From Delphinapterus leucas (lineage: Eukaryota; Chordata; Mammalia; Artiodactyla; Monodontidae): a stretch of 64,000 bases of DNA. The notes beneath the pieces were generated by a model. That model was given only the letters and a program-made list of their open reading frames with translations, was not told where the DNA came from and did no database searches. Shown piece by piece: positions 39,206-51,870 of this stretch; within the stretch, counting starts at the first letter, position 1; every line of letters starts with the position of its first letter. Location: assembly GCF_002288925.2 (NCBI RefSeq), contig NW_022098050.1, forward strand, positions 2,547,796-2,611,795, in the 5' to 3' direction. The position numbers and the translations under genes were made by a program.

Positions 39206-40124
39206 GATTTACTACACTAGATAATTAATAGCAGGGCATCATACTTTTCATATTAGCTCTGCTGATCACTATGAAAGATTTATATTTTAAGTTCAACTGA
39301 AACCCATTTTACTATGAGACCTTTAATTCTTCTGCCACTGATATAATTAGATGGTGTATCTGTGGTCTAGCCTGGGGGTGGCGTGATTACTTTTAATGTT
39401 TTTTCCATTTCTTTAAAAACTGGTATCTTTTATCTCCCCCTTTAAAAAACTGTTTTTGTTAAAATATTTCATAGACTCTAGTGTGCTTTGCTGACTGTAG
39501 CTTAAAAAGATTTGATGAAATTGATAATAGGCGCATATCTTTTTAGACTTTACCTTGTGTGTTTAGTAGTGTGCAAGAATTAATGCCAAGAACAACCATC
39601 ACGTATATTATTTTTGATAAAATGGAGCATATTACAGTCTTAGCTATTTTATAAATAAAGGTCTATCATATTTTGCAACTGAAAGATCATTTATATTAAA
39701 TGAAACTCTTGAAATCAAAGAGATTAAAGCTGATCAATATAGTGAAACTGAGTTTAATCATTTTGGCTGTCTAATCTTTATTTGGAGTTCGGTACCTAGA
39801 GCAAAAGATCTCTCTTATGAGTAATTTCTAATGATAACTCTCCTGACACAAATTACCTTAAATTATTGTTTAATCTTTCAGTATATTGAGTGAGTTATCC
39901 AAAATGTATTAATCAAGCAGTGTTTGATTAATGTCATTAATGTCAAGATGTGATAACTTTGAATTAAAAGTACGATGTTTTTATCTTAAGCAAAAATGTA
40001 TACATATTAGACTATAGCAATAGCAAGGTTGGGATGTGCCCTTTCTAGCCATAGTGGCAACAAGGCATTATTCATTTAGATGATTTCCATCAATATAAGC
40101 AATAATAATAAGTATTAGTAATGA

Positions 40125-40225
40125 AAGTAGTTAGTACTATTTGTTCTGTGCCAGGATCTGTTCTAAGTTCTTATTTATAATGACTCATCCAATCCACATA
40201 ACCTCAATTTACTCACCCTTTACAA
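40125..40225 (-). repeat. MIR SINE fragment
   Basis: TGTGCCAGGATCTGTTCTAA followed by TATAATGACTCATCCAATCC, typical of reversed MIR. Confidence 0.55.
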
Positions 40226-40484
40226 AACTTTTCAAGTACTTGCTAAAAGGTACCTGATTTCCTTCTAGATTTTGTAAATTGAACTTAAAAATATTCATTT
40301 TTTCATTATCCACTTCGTATGATGCTTTGAACTTAAAAAGTAACATATCCATTTCTGAAAATGTGGTTGAATAGGAACCCCCCTTCGCTGCTTTGAAACA
40401 CCTAGAAATGTTGGATAAAATAGAATAGATAGGCCTTTTAAATGATTAGATGAGCTTGCAAGAGAGTTTTAAAAAAAACTCAGG

Positions 40485-40619
40485 GGCCTATATGGGAAAA
40501 GAATCTAAAAAGAAAAAAGAGTGGATATATGTATATGTATAACAGATTCATTTTGCTGTACACCTGAAACTAACACAACATTTTAAATCAACTATACCCC
40601 AATAAAATTTTTTTAAAAA
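40485..40619 (+). mobile_element. L1 3' tip, extremely 5'-truncated
   Basis: Only the last part of an L1 3' UTR: GTATAACAGATTCATTTTGC, CACCTGAAACTAACACAACA, CAACTATACCCCAATAAAAT, then an A-rich tail followed by a CA run. Confidence 0.8.
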
Positions 40620-40632
40620 ATATCACACACAT

Positions 40633-40662
40633 CCACACACACACACACACACACACACACAC
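40633..40662. repeat. (CA)n microsatellite
   Basis: About 15 CA units grown next to the A-rich tail of the L1 tip. Confidence 0.95.
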
Positions 40663-40721
40663 CATCTCAGGGGTCAAAAGGAAAGAAGGAACTTTTAACT
40701 AGAGCAGTTAAAAGAACCTGA

Positions 40722-40880
40722 GGGCTTCCCTGGTGGCGCAGTGGTTGAGGGTCCGCCTGCCCATGCAGGGGACACGGGTTTGTGCCCTGGTCCGGGAAGA
40801 TCCCACATGCTGCGGAGCGGCTAGGCCCGTGAGCCATGGCCGCTGAGCCTGCGCGTCTGGAGCCTGTGCTCTGCAATGGG
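40722..40880 (+). mobile_element. CHR-type SINE, CD form, without poly(A) tail
   Basis: GGCTTCCCTGGTGGCGCAGT head and a CD-type body up to GTGCTCTGCAATGGG, where it stops. There is no A tail and none of the usual GAGAGGCC...CCGC end. Perfect target duplications AAGAACCTGA lie at 40712-40721 and 40881-40890, so the truncation is part of the insertion and not a later deletion. Confidence 0.92.
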
Positions 40881-41369
40881 AAGAACCTGACTCCGAGGCC
40901 ACCATGGGGTCGGGGTGGGGGGTGGGTCGGGAGCAGATGAGTGTTGGGATTGTAATTATCAGCAATAAAGTGCTTTGGTTTTATTAGTTACATGGCGAGA
41001 TGAGACTAGGACGTGGACCCTCAAAGGGTAGGCAGTTGGAACTGAAGTTCCCATATAAACCAAGGATTCTAAATGGGCTGCCATGAAAAGGAAAAGGAAA
41101 ACAAATATGACCGCTGACACAAGAAGACAAGGCAGTTTGCCTGTCCTGGCATTAGCCCTTCATTTATGTAAAACAAGGCTATTAATCCATAGCCTGTGTG
41201 TTTGGGCATTTGAATTTACACCACTTGTCTGGCCTGAAAGCCCTTAAGTCAAAAAATTTACATAAAAATGGTACCAGGCTGGTAGTATCCAAGAGCAGTG
41301 TAAAGCAAAACGTCTAGAGGAGTAGAACCTCAACACACACTGCATAATATTCCCATGGATGAAACCCCA

Positions 41370-41880
41370 CTGAGGGTTTCAGGAAGAAAAAGAACATGAC
41401 TGGCCACAAAAAAGTGCCTGAGGACAAAATACAAAGTAGACTAGGACCCTTGTTTTATAAGATTTAAACATTCTTTTGGTGGCGAGACACAACACACTGA
41501 GTTGAGATAAAAGGAAAGGCAGAACTCTGTTACTTACAGATCCAAGTGAAAGAAGGCTGCCAGGCAGGGGCACACGGGGTTGTACCCACGGATGGGGTAA
41601 CAGCAAGCTCCAGCTGTAGGGAGTAGCTGATGTATGACAAGTGGAGTGGGTTTAGCTGGATTTTGAGGGGTCCCTGCCGATTGGCTAATTTGAATAATTT
41701 CACGGACTCAGGGACATAGGAGCTGTCCCTAGTGCTCGGTGCCTGCCTTCCAGGGTGAGAGCCAAATAAGGGAAGTGGTTGAGGTACATTAATCGACTGC
41801 TTGAGAAGGGGAATTGACTGACCTCCATCCAGGACCTCAAGTGGGCCTGGGACAAGACAAGTGTTAAAAAAAGATCCCTA
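41370..41880. repeat. GC-richer segment, possible solitary LTR
   Basis: Its composition differs from the surrounding AT-rich intron, with LTR-like elements such as GAGATAAAAGGAAAGGCAGA. I see no paired LTR, primer site or retroviral frame. Unassigned. Confidence 0.25.
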
Positions 41881-42389
41881 TATTACACCCCTAAGAATGT
41901 CAGGTACTAGAGTCCATAGATACAGGCTATAAATTAGCTCTGCTTAAGATGATGAGTGATATTTTAAAAACCTAAACGAATGCTGCCATTTTTGGTGCTG
42001 TGTGAGAGCGTACATCTTAAGAAGAGTGCTTGGTCAGCAGTACTCCTTACCCCAGACCTGTGTGCCTTTTGATTCGATTGAATTTTCTGGCCTTGATTTT
42101 GGTGTTACTGTGTTGCCTGATACAGTTCATCAGCAAGACCTAGCCTTGAATTTCTTGTTGCTTTTGATAGCTTTGGATTTCTCAGTGCTTAGAATGTGTT
42201 CATTATGATAGTCCTACCAGTGCAATCCCGTGGACTGCTTGCCTCTTAGAATGGTTCATTATTCCTGTCACCAGTCAACCTTGCCCAGGTGTTAGAGCTG
42301 TGTTGCTTCTAGGCTTGCAGACCACTAACTGAACTCATACCTACCTCCTTGTTAGAGAACAGTTACTTTTCCTTTGACTGCTAGCTATG

Positions 42390-42460
42390 TGGAGGCACTG
42401 TGCAAAATGATTTATGGGCATTATTATCTACATTTTACAAAGGAGGAAGCTCAAAGTACA
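42390..42460 (-). repeat. MIR SINE fragment
   Basis: GGCACTGTGCAAAATGATTT, CATTATTATCTACATTTTAC and GGAGGAAGCTC in MIR order. Confidence 0.45.
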
Positions 42461-42666
42461 TTGTGGACATGAATTTATAATTTTCAGTATGAATCATCAT
42501 CATCATTTCTAGTGAAGTTCCATTCTTTTATTTGTACTCTACTGCTTCCGACTCTCTTACGCTCATTCCAACAAACTCAATTGTGAGAATGGAAGAGCTG
42601 CCTAATAAATACTCTTTGATAGAATGATTAGTTAAGCTAATTAGAGAAACGGGCAAACGTCTGGAA

Positions 42667-42966
42667 CTGTGCTGTCCAATACAAGAGACATTAGCAACAT
42701 GTGCCTAGTGAGCACTTGAAATGTGACTAGACTGGATTGAAATGTGCTTCAAGTGTAAAATATAGACCAGGTTTCAAAGACTTTGTATAGCAAAATAATG
42801 CAAAGTATCTCATTTGTAATATTTTATATTGAAGTGATATTTGGTAAAATAAAATATATTGCTAAATTAATTTTACCTGTTTCTTTTCAATTTTTTAAAT
42901 GTAGCTACTAGAAAATTTTTAAATTTTATATGTGACTTGCATTATATTTCTATTCAGACAGTGCTG
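42667..42966 (+). mobile_element. hAT-type non-autonomous DNA transposon (MER family)
   Basis: Terminal inverted repeats CTGTGCTGTCCAATAC and its complement-like end TTCAGACAGTGCTG enclose about 300 bp containing GAGCACTTGAAATGTGACTA and ATAAAATATATTGCTAAATT. Eight-bp target duplications GTCTGGAA (42659-42666) and CTCTAGAA (42967-42974) differ at two positions. It is an old non-coding copy; I do not assign the exact MER number. Confidence 0.75.
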
Positions 42967-43019
42967 CTCTAGAAAGTGACTATGATCTCAGTCTTGAAGA
43001 GTGTAAGGGAAAGACACAG

Positions 43020-43210
43020 GACCCAGAACCTTGGGTATAGTTCGATTGGTGGTTCTGTCATGCCTGGGCTAGAAGACCTTGCCCACATCCCCTGACTTCA
43101 TTAGGTGTTGTCTTAATGTTGAGACTGTAAATACCCACTCGCAGTACTATGGTGAGGAGTAAATTAGCTTGTGCATGTGAAAGCATGCTTTAGAGAAACG
43201 TACAAATGGA
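43020..43210 (+). repeat. MIR SINE
   Basis: A diverged MIR: 'TTCGATTGGTGGTTCTGTCA', 'CTTCATTAGG', 'GGTGAGGAGTAAATTAGCTT', 'GTGAAAGCATGCTTTAGAGA'. Confidence 0.45.
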
Positions 43211-43499
43211 AGTGTCCTCTGTCATGGTTTGGTCTGATATGTGAATCTTTACCTTTCTTTGTTATTAATTAATGGAGTGTTAATATTTATAATCTTAACC
43301 AGGTCTTTCAAAGGACACTGATTATCATCAATACAAATCATTGATTAATATTCATTGTTCACTAAGTAATTTTTTATATGTGTGAAGACATCTCAAAATG
43401 TCTTATTTCTATGCAGTCTATTAACAAGTGAAGTCCAATGTCTAGAAGTGGTATAAATAATGAATGTACGCATTTCTTGCATTTCTGCATTTGACCTGA

Positions 43500-43582
43500 T
43501 TATATATACATGTATATATATTTATATGCAAACATTATATATGTGTGTGTGTGTGTGTATATATATATATGTATGTATATAA
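43500..43582. repeat. (TA)n/(TG)n compound microsatellite
   Basis: Alternating TATATA, TGTGTG and TATGTA runs, imperfect. Confidence 0.9.
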
Positions 43583-43639
43583 CTTTTTAGCATCACTTCT
43601 TTTTTACAAAACTGGTTCCTTCATAGGTCATCTTTCAAA

Positions 43640-43915
43640 AACCCATTTGAGTATGTTTCCACTTATATGAGGTACCTAAAATAAGTAAATTTATAGAGAC
43701 AGAAAGTAGAATAGTGGTTACAATGTCTGGGAGAGGGAGGAACGGGGAGTTATTGTTTAAGGGTATGGAGGTTCAGCTTGGGATGATGAAGAAGTTATGG
43801 AAATGGATAGCAGTGGTGGTTGCACAACATTATGAATGTACCAAATGTCACTAAATTGTATACTTAAAATGATTAAAATAATAAATTTTATGTCATGCAT
43901 AGTTTACCACAAAAG
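43640..43915 (+). mobile_element. Old L1M 3' UTR fragment
   Basis: CACTTATATGAGGTACCTAA, GAATAGTGGTTACAATGTCT, GGTGGTTGCACAACATTATG and TTGTATACTTAAAATGATTA in L1M order. Confidence 0.7.
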
Positions 43916-43959
43916 AAGTCCATTTTAACATAAATGACTATCCTTAACAGTTTGGAGCA

Positions 43960-44405
43960 TATTATATTTTATTTTATTATTATTTTTTATAGCTGACTTT
44001 AGGGTTCACTCTTGGTGTTGCACATTCTGTGGGTTTGGACAAAGGTATAATGACAGTTATCTATCATTATTATATCATAGAGAGTATTTTCACTGCCCTA
44101 AAAATACTCTGTGCTTCATCTGTTCCTCCTTCCACCCAACCCTTGGCAACCACTGGTCTTTTTATTGTCTTTATAGTTTTGTCTGTTCTGGAATGTCATA
44201 TAGTTGGAACCGTACAGTATGTAGCCTTTTCAGACTGGCTTCTTTCACTTAGTAAAATGCATTTAAGTTTCCTCCATGTCTTTTCATGGTTGATAAGCTC
44301 ATTTCTTTTTAGTGCTGAATAATATTCCATTGTCTGGGTGTAACACAGTTTATTTATCCGTTCACCTACTGAAGGACATCTTGGTTGCTTTGGAGTATAT
44401 TTTAA
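43960..44405 (-). mobile_element. Old L1M fragment
   Basis: A reverse-oriented 3' UTR/ORF2 end: ACCCTTGGCAACCACTGGTC, GTTCTGGAATGTCATATAGT, TGCTGAATAATATTCCATTG, GGACATCTTGGTTGCTTTGG. It lies head-to-head with the preceding L1M fragment. Confidence 0.7.
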
Positions 44406-45434
44406 ACTTAGCAAATCAAAGATTTTTGTAAAAAGAGCATCCTTTCCCTACTTCATGTTGGCTCTCCTGTTTGACAGGCACTGATATTTCCATAAAACTT
44501 ATGAAACTCTAGTCATTATGTTGGCACTTAATATTAACTGCTTTTAGTTTTGATGTCAGCAAAATTAACTGAGAACTCAACATTGGACCTATTTCAATAT
44601 GGAAGCTCTGGTATGGAAACGTTAGTAGGACAAGCTTAAGGAAACCTCTGTTCCCCAACATTCTCCATCATCTCCATCTCATTAAATCTGAGATTGAAAA
44701 TGAACTGTAGGATCATGCATCCTTGGTGAGGATAGATGACTGCATACCTAAAAGTAAAACTGTTAGGCGTAAAATGTAACATAATAGGATCTAGAATCTT
44801 GATGAAATATTCCAACATATTTTATGGTAATTAAGTCTTTGAGCACCATGAGTAAAGATGACTATAACCTCAATGCTAAATTGCATTTAGTACCTCACTT
44901 CATGCAAACTCTTTAAAATATGAAGACTGAACTTGATATATAATGTCAACACTAAAACTTTTAAAACATATTGGGCAAGATAAGTGGTTAAGTAAATTAA
45001 TTAGACATTTTAGTGTGATAACCTATATCTTCATACACACATATGTGCATATATATGTTTTTTCTCTTAGAGAATTTTCAAACCTATTTTATACATGGCT
45101 CCTATATTCTTAATTTTATTGTTGCTACTTAGTGGCAAGAAATTTATTACTTGGTATAAATAAAGCCAAGTTGATTTGTTTAAGCAGTAGGTTACTACTG
45201 GACTTAACGATATTACATCATTCCACTATTAGTTTGAAAAAATTCCTATTATCTTATTTTTCAAAATGAATAATAACTCTGCAGTTGAATCATTGCAAAA
45301 GCAGTATGATCATGCTGCTGCTTCACTACGGGATTTTTTGTTAACAAACTGAACTCTGTCAGCTTAATGTATTCAGGACTAAGGAAAAAATGAAAACCAC
45401 AAGCCAATTTCCTATCATACTCACTTTGTGTATT

Positions 45435-45769
45435 CTTTTTTTTTTTTTTAATAAATTTATTTTAGTTTTGGCTGCTTTGGGTCTTCGTTGCTGCACGTGG
45501 GCTTTCTCTGGTTGCGGCGAGCGGGGACTACTCTTCGTTGTGGTGCGCAGGCTTCTCATTGCAGTGGCTTCTCGTTGTGGAGCACGGGCTCTAGGCATGT
45601 GGGCTTCAGTAGTTGTGGCTCGTGGGCTCTAGAGCACAGGCTCAGTAGTTGTGGCGCATGGGCTTAGTTGCTCTTCAGCACGTGGGATCCTCCCAGACCA
45701 GGGCTCGAACCCGTGTCCCCTGCATTGGCAGGCAGATTCTTCGCCAGTGTGCCACCAGGGAAGCCCCTA
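45435..45769 (-). mobile_element. CHR-type SINE, long form
   Basis: A near full-length 335-bp copy in reverse orientation: T run, TTTGGGTCTTCGTTGCTGCA, several TAGTTGTGGC blocks, head ending GCCACCAGGGAAGCCCC. Perfect 12-bp target duplications ACTTTGTGTATT lie at 45423-45434 and 45770-45781. It is a useful reference for the long form in this genome. Confidence 0.95.
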
Positions 45770-46743
45770 ACTTTGTGTATTATTCTTAATGGAGTCCCAG
45801 GTTTATATTTCTTCTTTCCTAGACATTAAATTAAGAAGGACAGTAAGAACTTGTGAAGAACTGTGGGGAAAAAGCTAATGATTACAGATGGAGAAAAAAG
45901 AAAAGGTTAAATAGACTGAGACTGTTACTTACTACTATTATTTGGATTTTTAAAAACCTATGATGTGATATAATAAGATGTTAAGAATGGGGAGAATTCA
46001 GAATAATACAGCAACTTGCATTTACAGCATTAAAAATATAAGTAATAGGTTTCATCACGATTTAGATATTTTTTAAACAATTGTCTACTGTGTACATGGC
46101 AGTATGTTTACTTTCTCTAGATTTCATCTTCATCTTCATCTCAAGTAAGGAGATTAAATTTATAGCTCTATGAGGTTAACATTTGACATTGGTTCCTGAA
46201 AAACTCATTGCTCAATACTGGGAGAGATTGCTGGTGCTGTCCTCCTTGCAGGTTTCTAAAATACGATAGATCCCCACCTCAGATAGGTTTAGGCATAGAC
46301 AAGCTGGCAGAAGGCCACTGAGAGTCTAGTGATTTTGCATCATGTTCATTTTTATTACTCATATTTTTCAAAGATACTTTATAGTTTAAAAATCAGGAAG
46401 AAATTAAGAAAATCAAAACATTAGGTTTTGATATGACAGTTTAATAATTTCATAATAAAATTTTTAAATGACGGATGTTATTTTCAAAAGGTTTTGACTA
46501 TTTGAAAGCGCTTTTCTTATTTTTGTACTGTGAAAAGGTCCACTAAGTATGTTCTAGGGTTTTCACTGGTCTTTCCTGTAGTGTTGAAGGCTCTTTCTTG
46601 ATGATGAGATCAAAAGGTAACTCTTAATTTGCAATCAATGTGGATATTGTGTAATACATATTTAGAAGAAGTTTTAAAACTACCTTTGAGCAAACTGCAT
46701 GGGAATGGAGTTGGTTTAATTCATGTCAAAACATATGACTTTT

Positions 46744-46960
46744 GGGGCTTCCCTGGTGGCGCAGTGGTTGAGAGTCCGCCTGCCGATGCAGGGGACACGG
46801 GTTCGTGCCCCGGTCCCGGAAGATCCCACATGCCGCGGAGCCGCTGGGCCCGTGAGCCATGGCCGCTGAGCCTGCGCGTCCGGAGCCTGTGCTCCGCAAC
46901 AGGAGAGGCCACAACAGTGAGAGGCCCGCGTACCGCAAAAACAAAACAAACAAACAAACA
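46744..46960 (+). mobile_element. CHR-type SINE, CD form
   Basis: A complete, little-diverged copy: GGCTTCCCTGGTGGCGCAGT, body to GAGGCCCGCGTACCGC, tail of (AAAC)n. Perfect 16-bp target duplications AAAACATATGACTTTT lie at 46728-46743 and 46961-46976. It looks among the youngest insertions here. Confidence 0.96.
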
Positions 46961-48189
46961 AAAACATATGACTTTTACATCATAAGAGGATTTAATGCTT
47001 TCACTTCTTAAAATGCTTGACCAAAGCTTTTAGTCATTATGTTAGCATCTGTTGTTCCGTCTGGAGGACTTAAAAAATCCTTAAAATGAATTGTAAATGG
47101 ACAGTTCAACATGAATATGCAAATTAAAGCCATGTTATGAATTCTACGTAAGATGTAGAGTAGTAGCTTACTCTATGCCTTAACTAGAAGATCTTCCAAT
47201 ATATTTCTTAATCATCTGTTGGGTTTAGCATTGAGTTTCACTCCAATATATCAGCCAGGACCTCCTGGAATCAGCATCCAAGATTTATTATGAATATTAC
47301 AGACTTTGTTTCAAATGATGCAGTGCAGTGTGTTTACCAGGGAAATTTTTACAAGTGCAAATTAACATTTAAGAGGTATTTTAAATATAAAAGTATTGTC
47401 TGTAGTCACTGCTTTGTTCTGGTGTCAACAAAAGAAACTTTGGAACTTTTAATGAGCACTTATCGCTGATGTTCCATTAGATAACTATCCTCTGTTTACA
47501 TACTGCTGCCTTTTGAAGAACACATTTGCTTTATTCACTAAACCTTGAAACATACTCTAAACACAAATATAAATGCTATTTCTCTCCCATGCCTAATTCT
47601 CTAAGTCTTTTCTCTAAGTCTTGTAATTTCTAATCTTTGTTTAGAATTTTTGGTTTTCAGTACTTCATTTATGATCACAAAGCACATGCTGAGCTTTTTT
47701 TAAAATTGAGGTTTGCTCTATCAAAGGATGAAAGAAAGACACTGAAACATATGTCGTCTTTTTTAAAAGTAAAAATACATTTTAAACTTTTAAGGGAAAT
47801 TATGGCTTCTAGATGTCATGAACATGTCATGTTTCTTCTATGCATCAACTTTTATGAATACCTGATTAAAAATAAAACTGGAAGGCAGAATGTATCTAAT
47901 TAGATATTGTTGCTATGGTATTATTGAGCTAGTTAATGATACAACCCTTTCAAAATAATGAAGTTGTTAAAGTTGTCAACACCAAACATGAAGGAAGGGA
48001 GTGAAGTAGCAGGGATGTGAAAAATATCACATAATATTAAAACAATATGTTATGGGGGCAGCAAAAAGGTCCTAAGCTATTTACTATTCACTGATCGGTT
48101 ATGACATTGCTAAAATTAGATTAAAGCAAAAAAGCTGAGTACCAATATAATGAAATAGTTTTGTTGATGTTTTCCATTTGGGGTATAGA

Positions 48190-49019
48190 GAGTGGCCATC
48201 ATCAAAAATTCTGCAAACAATAAATGCTGGAGAGGGTGTGGAGAAAAGGGAACCCTCTTGCACTGTTGGTGGGAATGTGAATTGGTACAGCCACTATGGA
48301 GAACAGTATGGAGCTCTCTTAAAAAAAGTAAACAGAACTACCATACGACCCAGCAATCCCACTCCTGGGCATACACCCTGAGAAAACCATAATTTAAAAA
48401 GAGTCATGTACCACAGTGTTCATTGCAGCTCTATTTACCATAGCCAGGACATGGTAGCAACCTCAGTGTCCATCGACAGATGAATGGATAAAGAAGATGT
48501 GGCACACATACAGAATAGAATATTACTCAGCCATAAAAAGGAATGAAATTGAGTTATTTGTATTGAGGTGGATGGACCTAGAGTCTGTCATACAGAGTGA
48601 AGTAAGTCAGAAAGAGAAAAACAAATACCGTATGCTAACAGATATATATGGAATCTAAAAAAAAAAAAAGTTTCTGATGAACCTAGGGGCAGGACAGGCA
48701 TAAAGAAGCAGACGTACAGGATGGACTTGAGGACACGGGGACGGGGAAGGGTAAGCTGCGACGAAGTCAGAGAGTAGCATTGACATATATACACTAGCAT
48801 ATGTAAAATAGACAGCTAGTGGGAAGCAGCCTCATAGCACAGGGAGATCAGCTGGGTGCTTTGTGACCACCTTGAGGGGTGGGATAGGGAGGGTGGGAGG
48901 GAGACGCAAGAGGGAGGGGATATGGGGATATATGTATACCTGTAGTGATTCACTTTGTTATACAGCAGAAACTAACAACAATGTAAAGCAATTATACTCC
49001 AATAAAGACGTTAAAAAAA
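48190..49019 (+). mobile_element. 5'-truncated L1
   Basis: A sense L1 beginning in the ORF2 C-terminus. The residues [20 protein letters not shown] are legible at 48192-48392, then the frame breaks. The 3' UTR follows, ending ATTATACTCCAATAAAGACG and an A tail. Direct repeats ACCAATATA at 48141-48149 and 49020-49028 may be the target duplication; if so, about 40 bp of non-L1 sequence precede the L1 part. Confidence 0.88.
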
Positions 49020-49689
49020 ACCAATATAGGTGGGGAGGGAGAAGAAAAATCACACTAACAGTTTGTAGGTTTTAGATTTTCCTTATTGATAAACCAAAGC
49101 CATCTCCTTGATTTAGATTTTATTTTAATGATTTTAATCTCTTTTCAAAAATCTTATTGAAAAACATTTACTTTTAATGGCAAAATGAGCCTCTTCTTAG
49201 GAATTCTCCTACTGGGACATTTGCAAAAGTTTTTATTTTACTAGGTACAATGATTTTTGCATGCATTTTCAAGTACCTAGGAAGCCGTTATTGCTAAACT
49301 AGTAATTGACAAAGTTTTGAGGATTCTGAAGGAAAAAAATGTAAATCAATACAGGTATCTTACAATAATTCCCATTCCTTGTTTTCTTCTTCACTTGTGT
49401 GTGAGACAAGACCCAGGAGGTGATTGAGGGAGCAGGAAGCTCCCCTCCTCCTTAGTTAGTTGAGCAGGAAGCCATCTTCTAGGGATGGCTGCATTATCTG
49501 AGTTCTGATAGATGAAGACATGCTGCTTGAAAGTGAAATTAAAATTTCCTGGAGTGACTGAGGGCAAAATCAAGAATTAAAGAGTGTTAACAAAGGGAAA
49601 TCTATGGATTACTCTGTACAGGTCCCAAATGAGACCCTCGATATTATAATATTTTATCATAATGTATTTAAAATTGTCTTTATGTTTGA

Positions 49690-50900
49690 CTATTTTAATG
49701 AAATGAGTTTGTTTTATAATTTGTTGGAGATTCTTGCTATCAGTTCTTGATAATCTTGCATTATAGTTGTTTGTACTATTGAACCAGTCATGAGAATGAA
49801 CTCCATTTTGTTATAGTAAATAATTATTTTTGTATATTGCTGAATATATTAACTTATAATTTGTTAAAGATTTTTGTGTATTTGTTCATAAGGAATAGTT
49901 GGTGTCATGTTAATAGTAGCTTCATAAAAGGAATGGAAAGCATTCTGTCTTCTGTTTCTTGGAAGAGGTTGTGTTGAATTGGTGCTAATGGTTCTTTAAA
50001 TATTTGGTAGAATTCTCCAGTGAAATCATCCAGACATGGAGATTTCTTTTTTGAGAGTGTTTTAATTATAAATTTCTTTTCCTTAATAGTTATAGGGCTA
50101 TTCAAATTATCAATTTCAATTTGAGTTATTGTGTAAGTTTGTGTTTTTTGAGAAATTGGTCCATTTCATCTAAGTTGCCAAATTAATATGTATAGAATTC
50201 TTCATAGTATTCCCTTATTATCCTTTTGATGTTCACAAGGTCTGTAGTGATAGTGATTATTTCATTTTTGATATTAATAATTTGTGTGTTCTCTTTTTTT
50301 CATTGTCAGTCTGCTAGCAGTTTGACAATTTTCAGGAGCTTTTCACAGAACAAGCTCATTGTTTCATTTTTATTGATTTCTGCCCTTGGCTTTTATTTTT
50401 TCCTTCATTCAGCTTGCTTTGGGTTCACTTTGATCCTCTTTTCTATATTCTTGAGGTGGAAGCTTTGATTATTGGTTTGCAATTTATCCTCTTTTCTAAC
50501 ACGTGCATTTAGTGCTATCAAATTTCATCTTAGCACTAGTTGGGCCAAATTCCATGAATTTTGTCATGTTGTGTTTTCATTTTTTTTTTTTAGGTCCATG
50601 CAATTTTTATATTTATCAAGACTTCTTAGACCCATGGATTATTTAGTAGTGTGTTGTATAGTTTCCACATGTTTAGGTATTTTCCTCCTATATTTCTGTT
50701 ATTAATTTCTACTTTAGTTCCACTGTGGTCAGAGAACACACTTTGTATGATTTCCATGATATAAAATTTGTTCACATTAGTTTTTATGGTCTAAGATGTG
50801 GTCAGTCTTGTTATGTGTTCCATGGGAACTTAAAAAATGGCTTTTCTGATCCCTTTGGGTGGATTGTCTTATAAATTATTATTAGATACTGTTGATTGAT
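49690..50900 (-). mobile_element. Old L1M ORF2 fragment
   Basis: The reverse-complemented early RT region of L1 ORF2: minus-strand residues SPCLDDFTGEFYQIFKEPLA at 49905-50105, followed on the DNA by decayed linker and endonuclease parts (ATTTAGTAGTGTGTTGTATA, CCACTGTGGTCAGAGAACAC). No functional frame. Confidence 0.75.
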
Positions 50901-51069
50901 TGTGTTCTATCCAGTCAGAAGATTTGGATCTCTAGTTCCTGAAGAATGTAACCCGGTATATAATTGGTGCTCAGTAAGAGTTTGTTGAATTGCATAAACC
51001 TTCTGTATCATTATCCTCATTTCTGTTACCTCATCAACCTTTCCTGTCATCTGCTAAAATTTCTAGGGG

Positions 51070-51640
51070 AAAGGCAAGCAGCTAACAAAGTTACTCTGCC
51101 ACAGGATTTGACTAGGCAGGCTACAACGATAATGCTGCATAACAAACAACCCAAAAGCTCAGAGTTTGCAATACTAATTATTTATTTCCTTGTCAGGGGT
51201 GTACAGTTTGGCTGTATTTTGACTGATCTTGTCTGTTCATGCCAGAGCTCCACTGAGCTATGCTGAAATCCAGGTTTTGGGTTAGATTCAAGTCTCTTCC
51301 ATACATGTTAATTTTTGGATCCATGCTGAAGGAGCAGTAGTTATCTGGAACATGTTCTTCTCATGGCAAACGGTGGAAGCTCCAGGGGAGCTGGCAGAAA
51401 CATGGAATACCTCTTTAACGCTCAGCTTGTAATATTCACAGTGTCAGTTCCACTATCCATCGTTCCATTGTCCAAAGGAAGTCATAGCAATGTCAAAAGC
51501 TAATGTGTTGAAAATATATACTCTTCCTCTTTCAGTCAGAGGCACCTCAAAATCACATGGATTTTGAGGCATGGATGTAATTCTGTTACATTGAGGATGT
51601 GAAGAATTGGAAGAAGTGATCCAGTTCACCTCTGACTTGC
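51070..51640. repeat. Ancient LTR/MER-type repeat, unassigned
   Basis: Blocks ATGCTGCATAACAAACAACC, CTCATGGCAAACGGTGGAAG and AATTCTGTTACATTGAGGAT resemble an interspersed repeat known to me only as motifs. The 56420-56570 segment may share its 3' part. Reported so the stretch is not taken as unique. Confidence 0.4.
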
Positions 51641-51870
51641 TTTCTGAATCTGTTCTACTTTCTACAGGGATCAGGAAAATGAAAGTTAACGCTCCACATG
51701 AAAAAGTGGGGAATCTTTATTTGACTTAAAAACCGTAAGGGATATTTCCTTTAACATACAATTAAATTCTGTACATTATGTTTTGGAGAATATGAAGAAA
51801 TACCTTTAGTAATCTAATGAGAAAGTGCCTTAGAATATACTTCATACTACATCAATGACAATGTATTTTT

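Noticed and set aside
41370..41880. Candidate endogenous retrovirus LTR
   Set aside because: Only composition and vague motifs support it: no second LTR, target duplication or primer site was found. Kept as a low-confidence unassigned repeat only.
46744..46830. tRNA-like head with A- and B-box-like segments, as at about 14 other places
   Set aside because: It is the tRNA-derived start of a CHR SINE. The cloverleaf is degenerate and each copy has a SINE body or target duplications, so no tRNA gene is called.
46716..46985. Four overlapping frames of 75-118 codons
   Set aside because: These are all translations of the CD-type SINE at 46744 in different frames.
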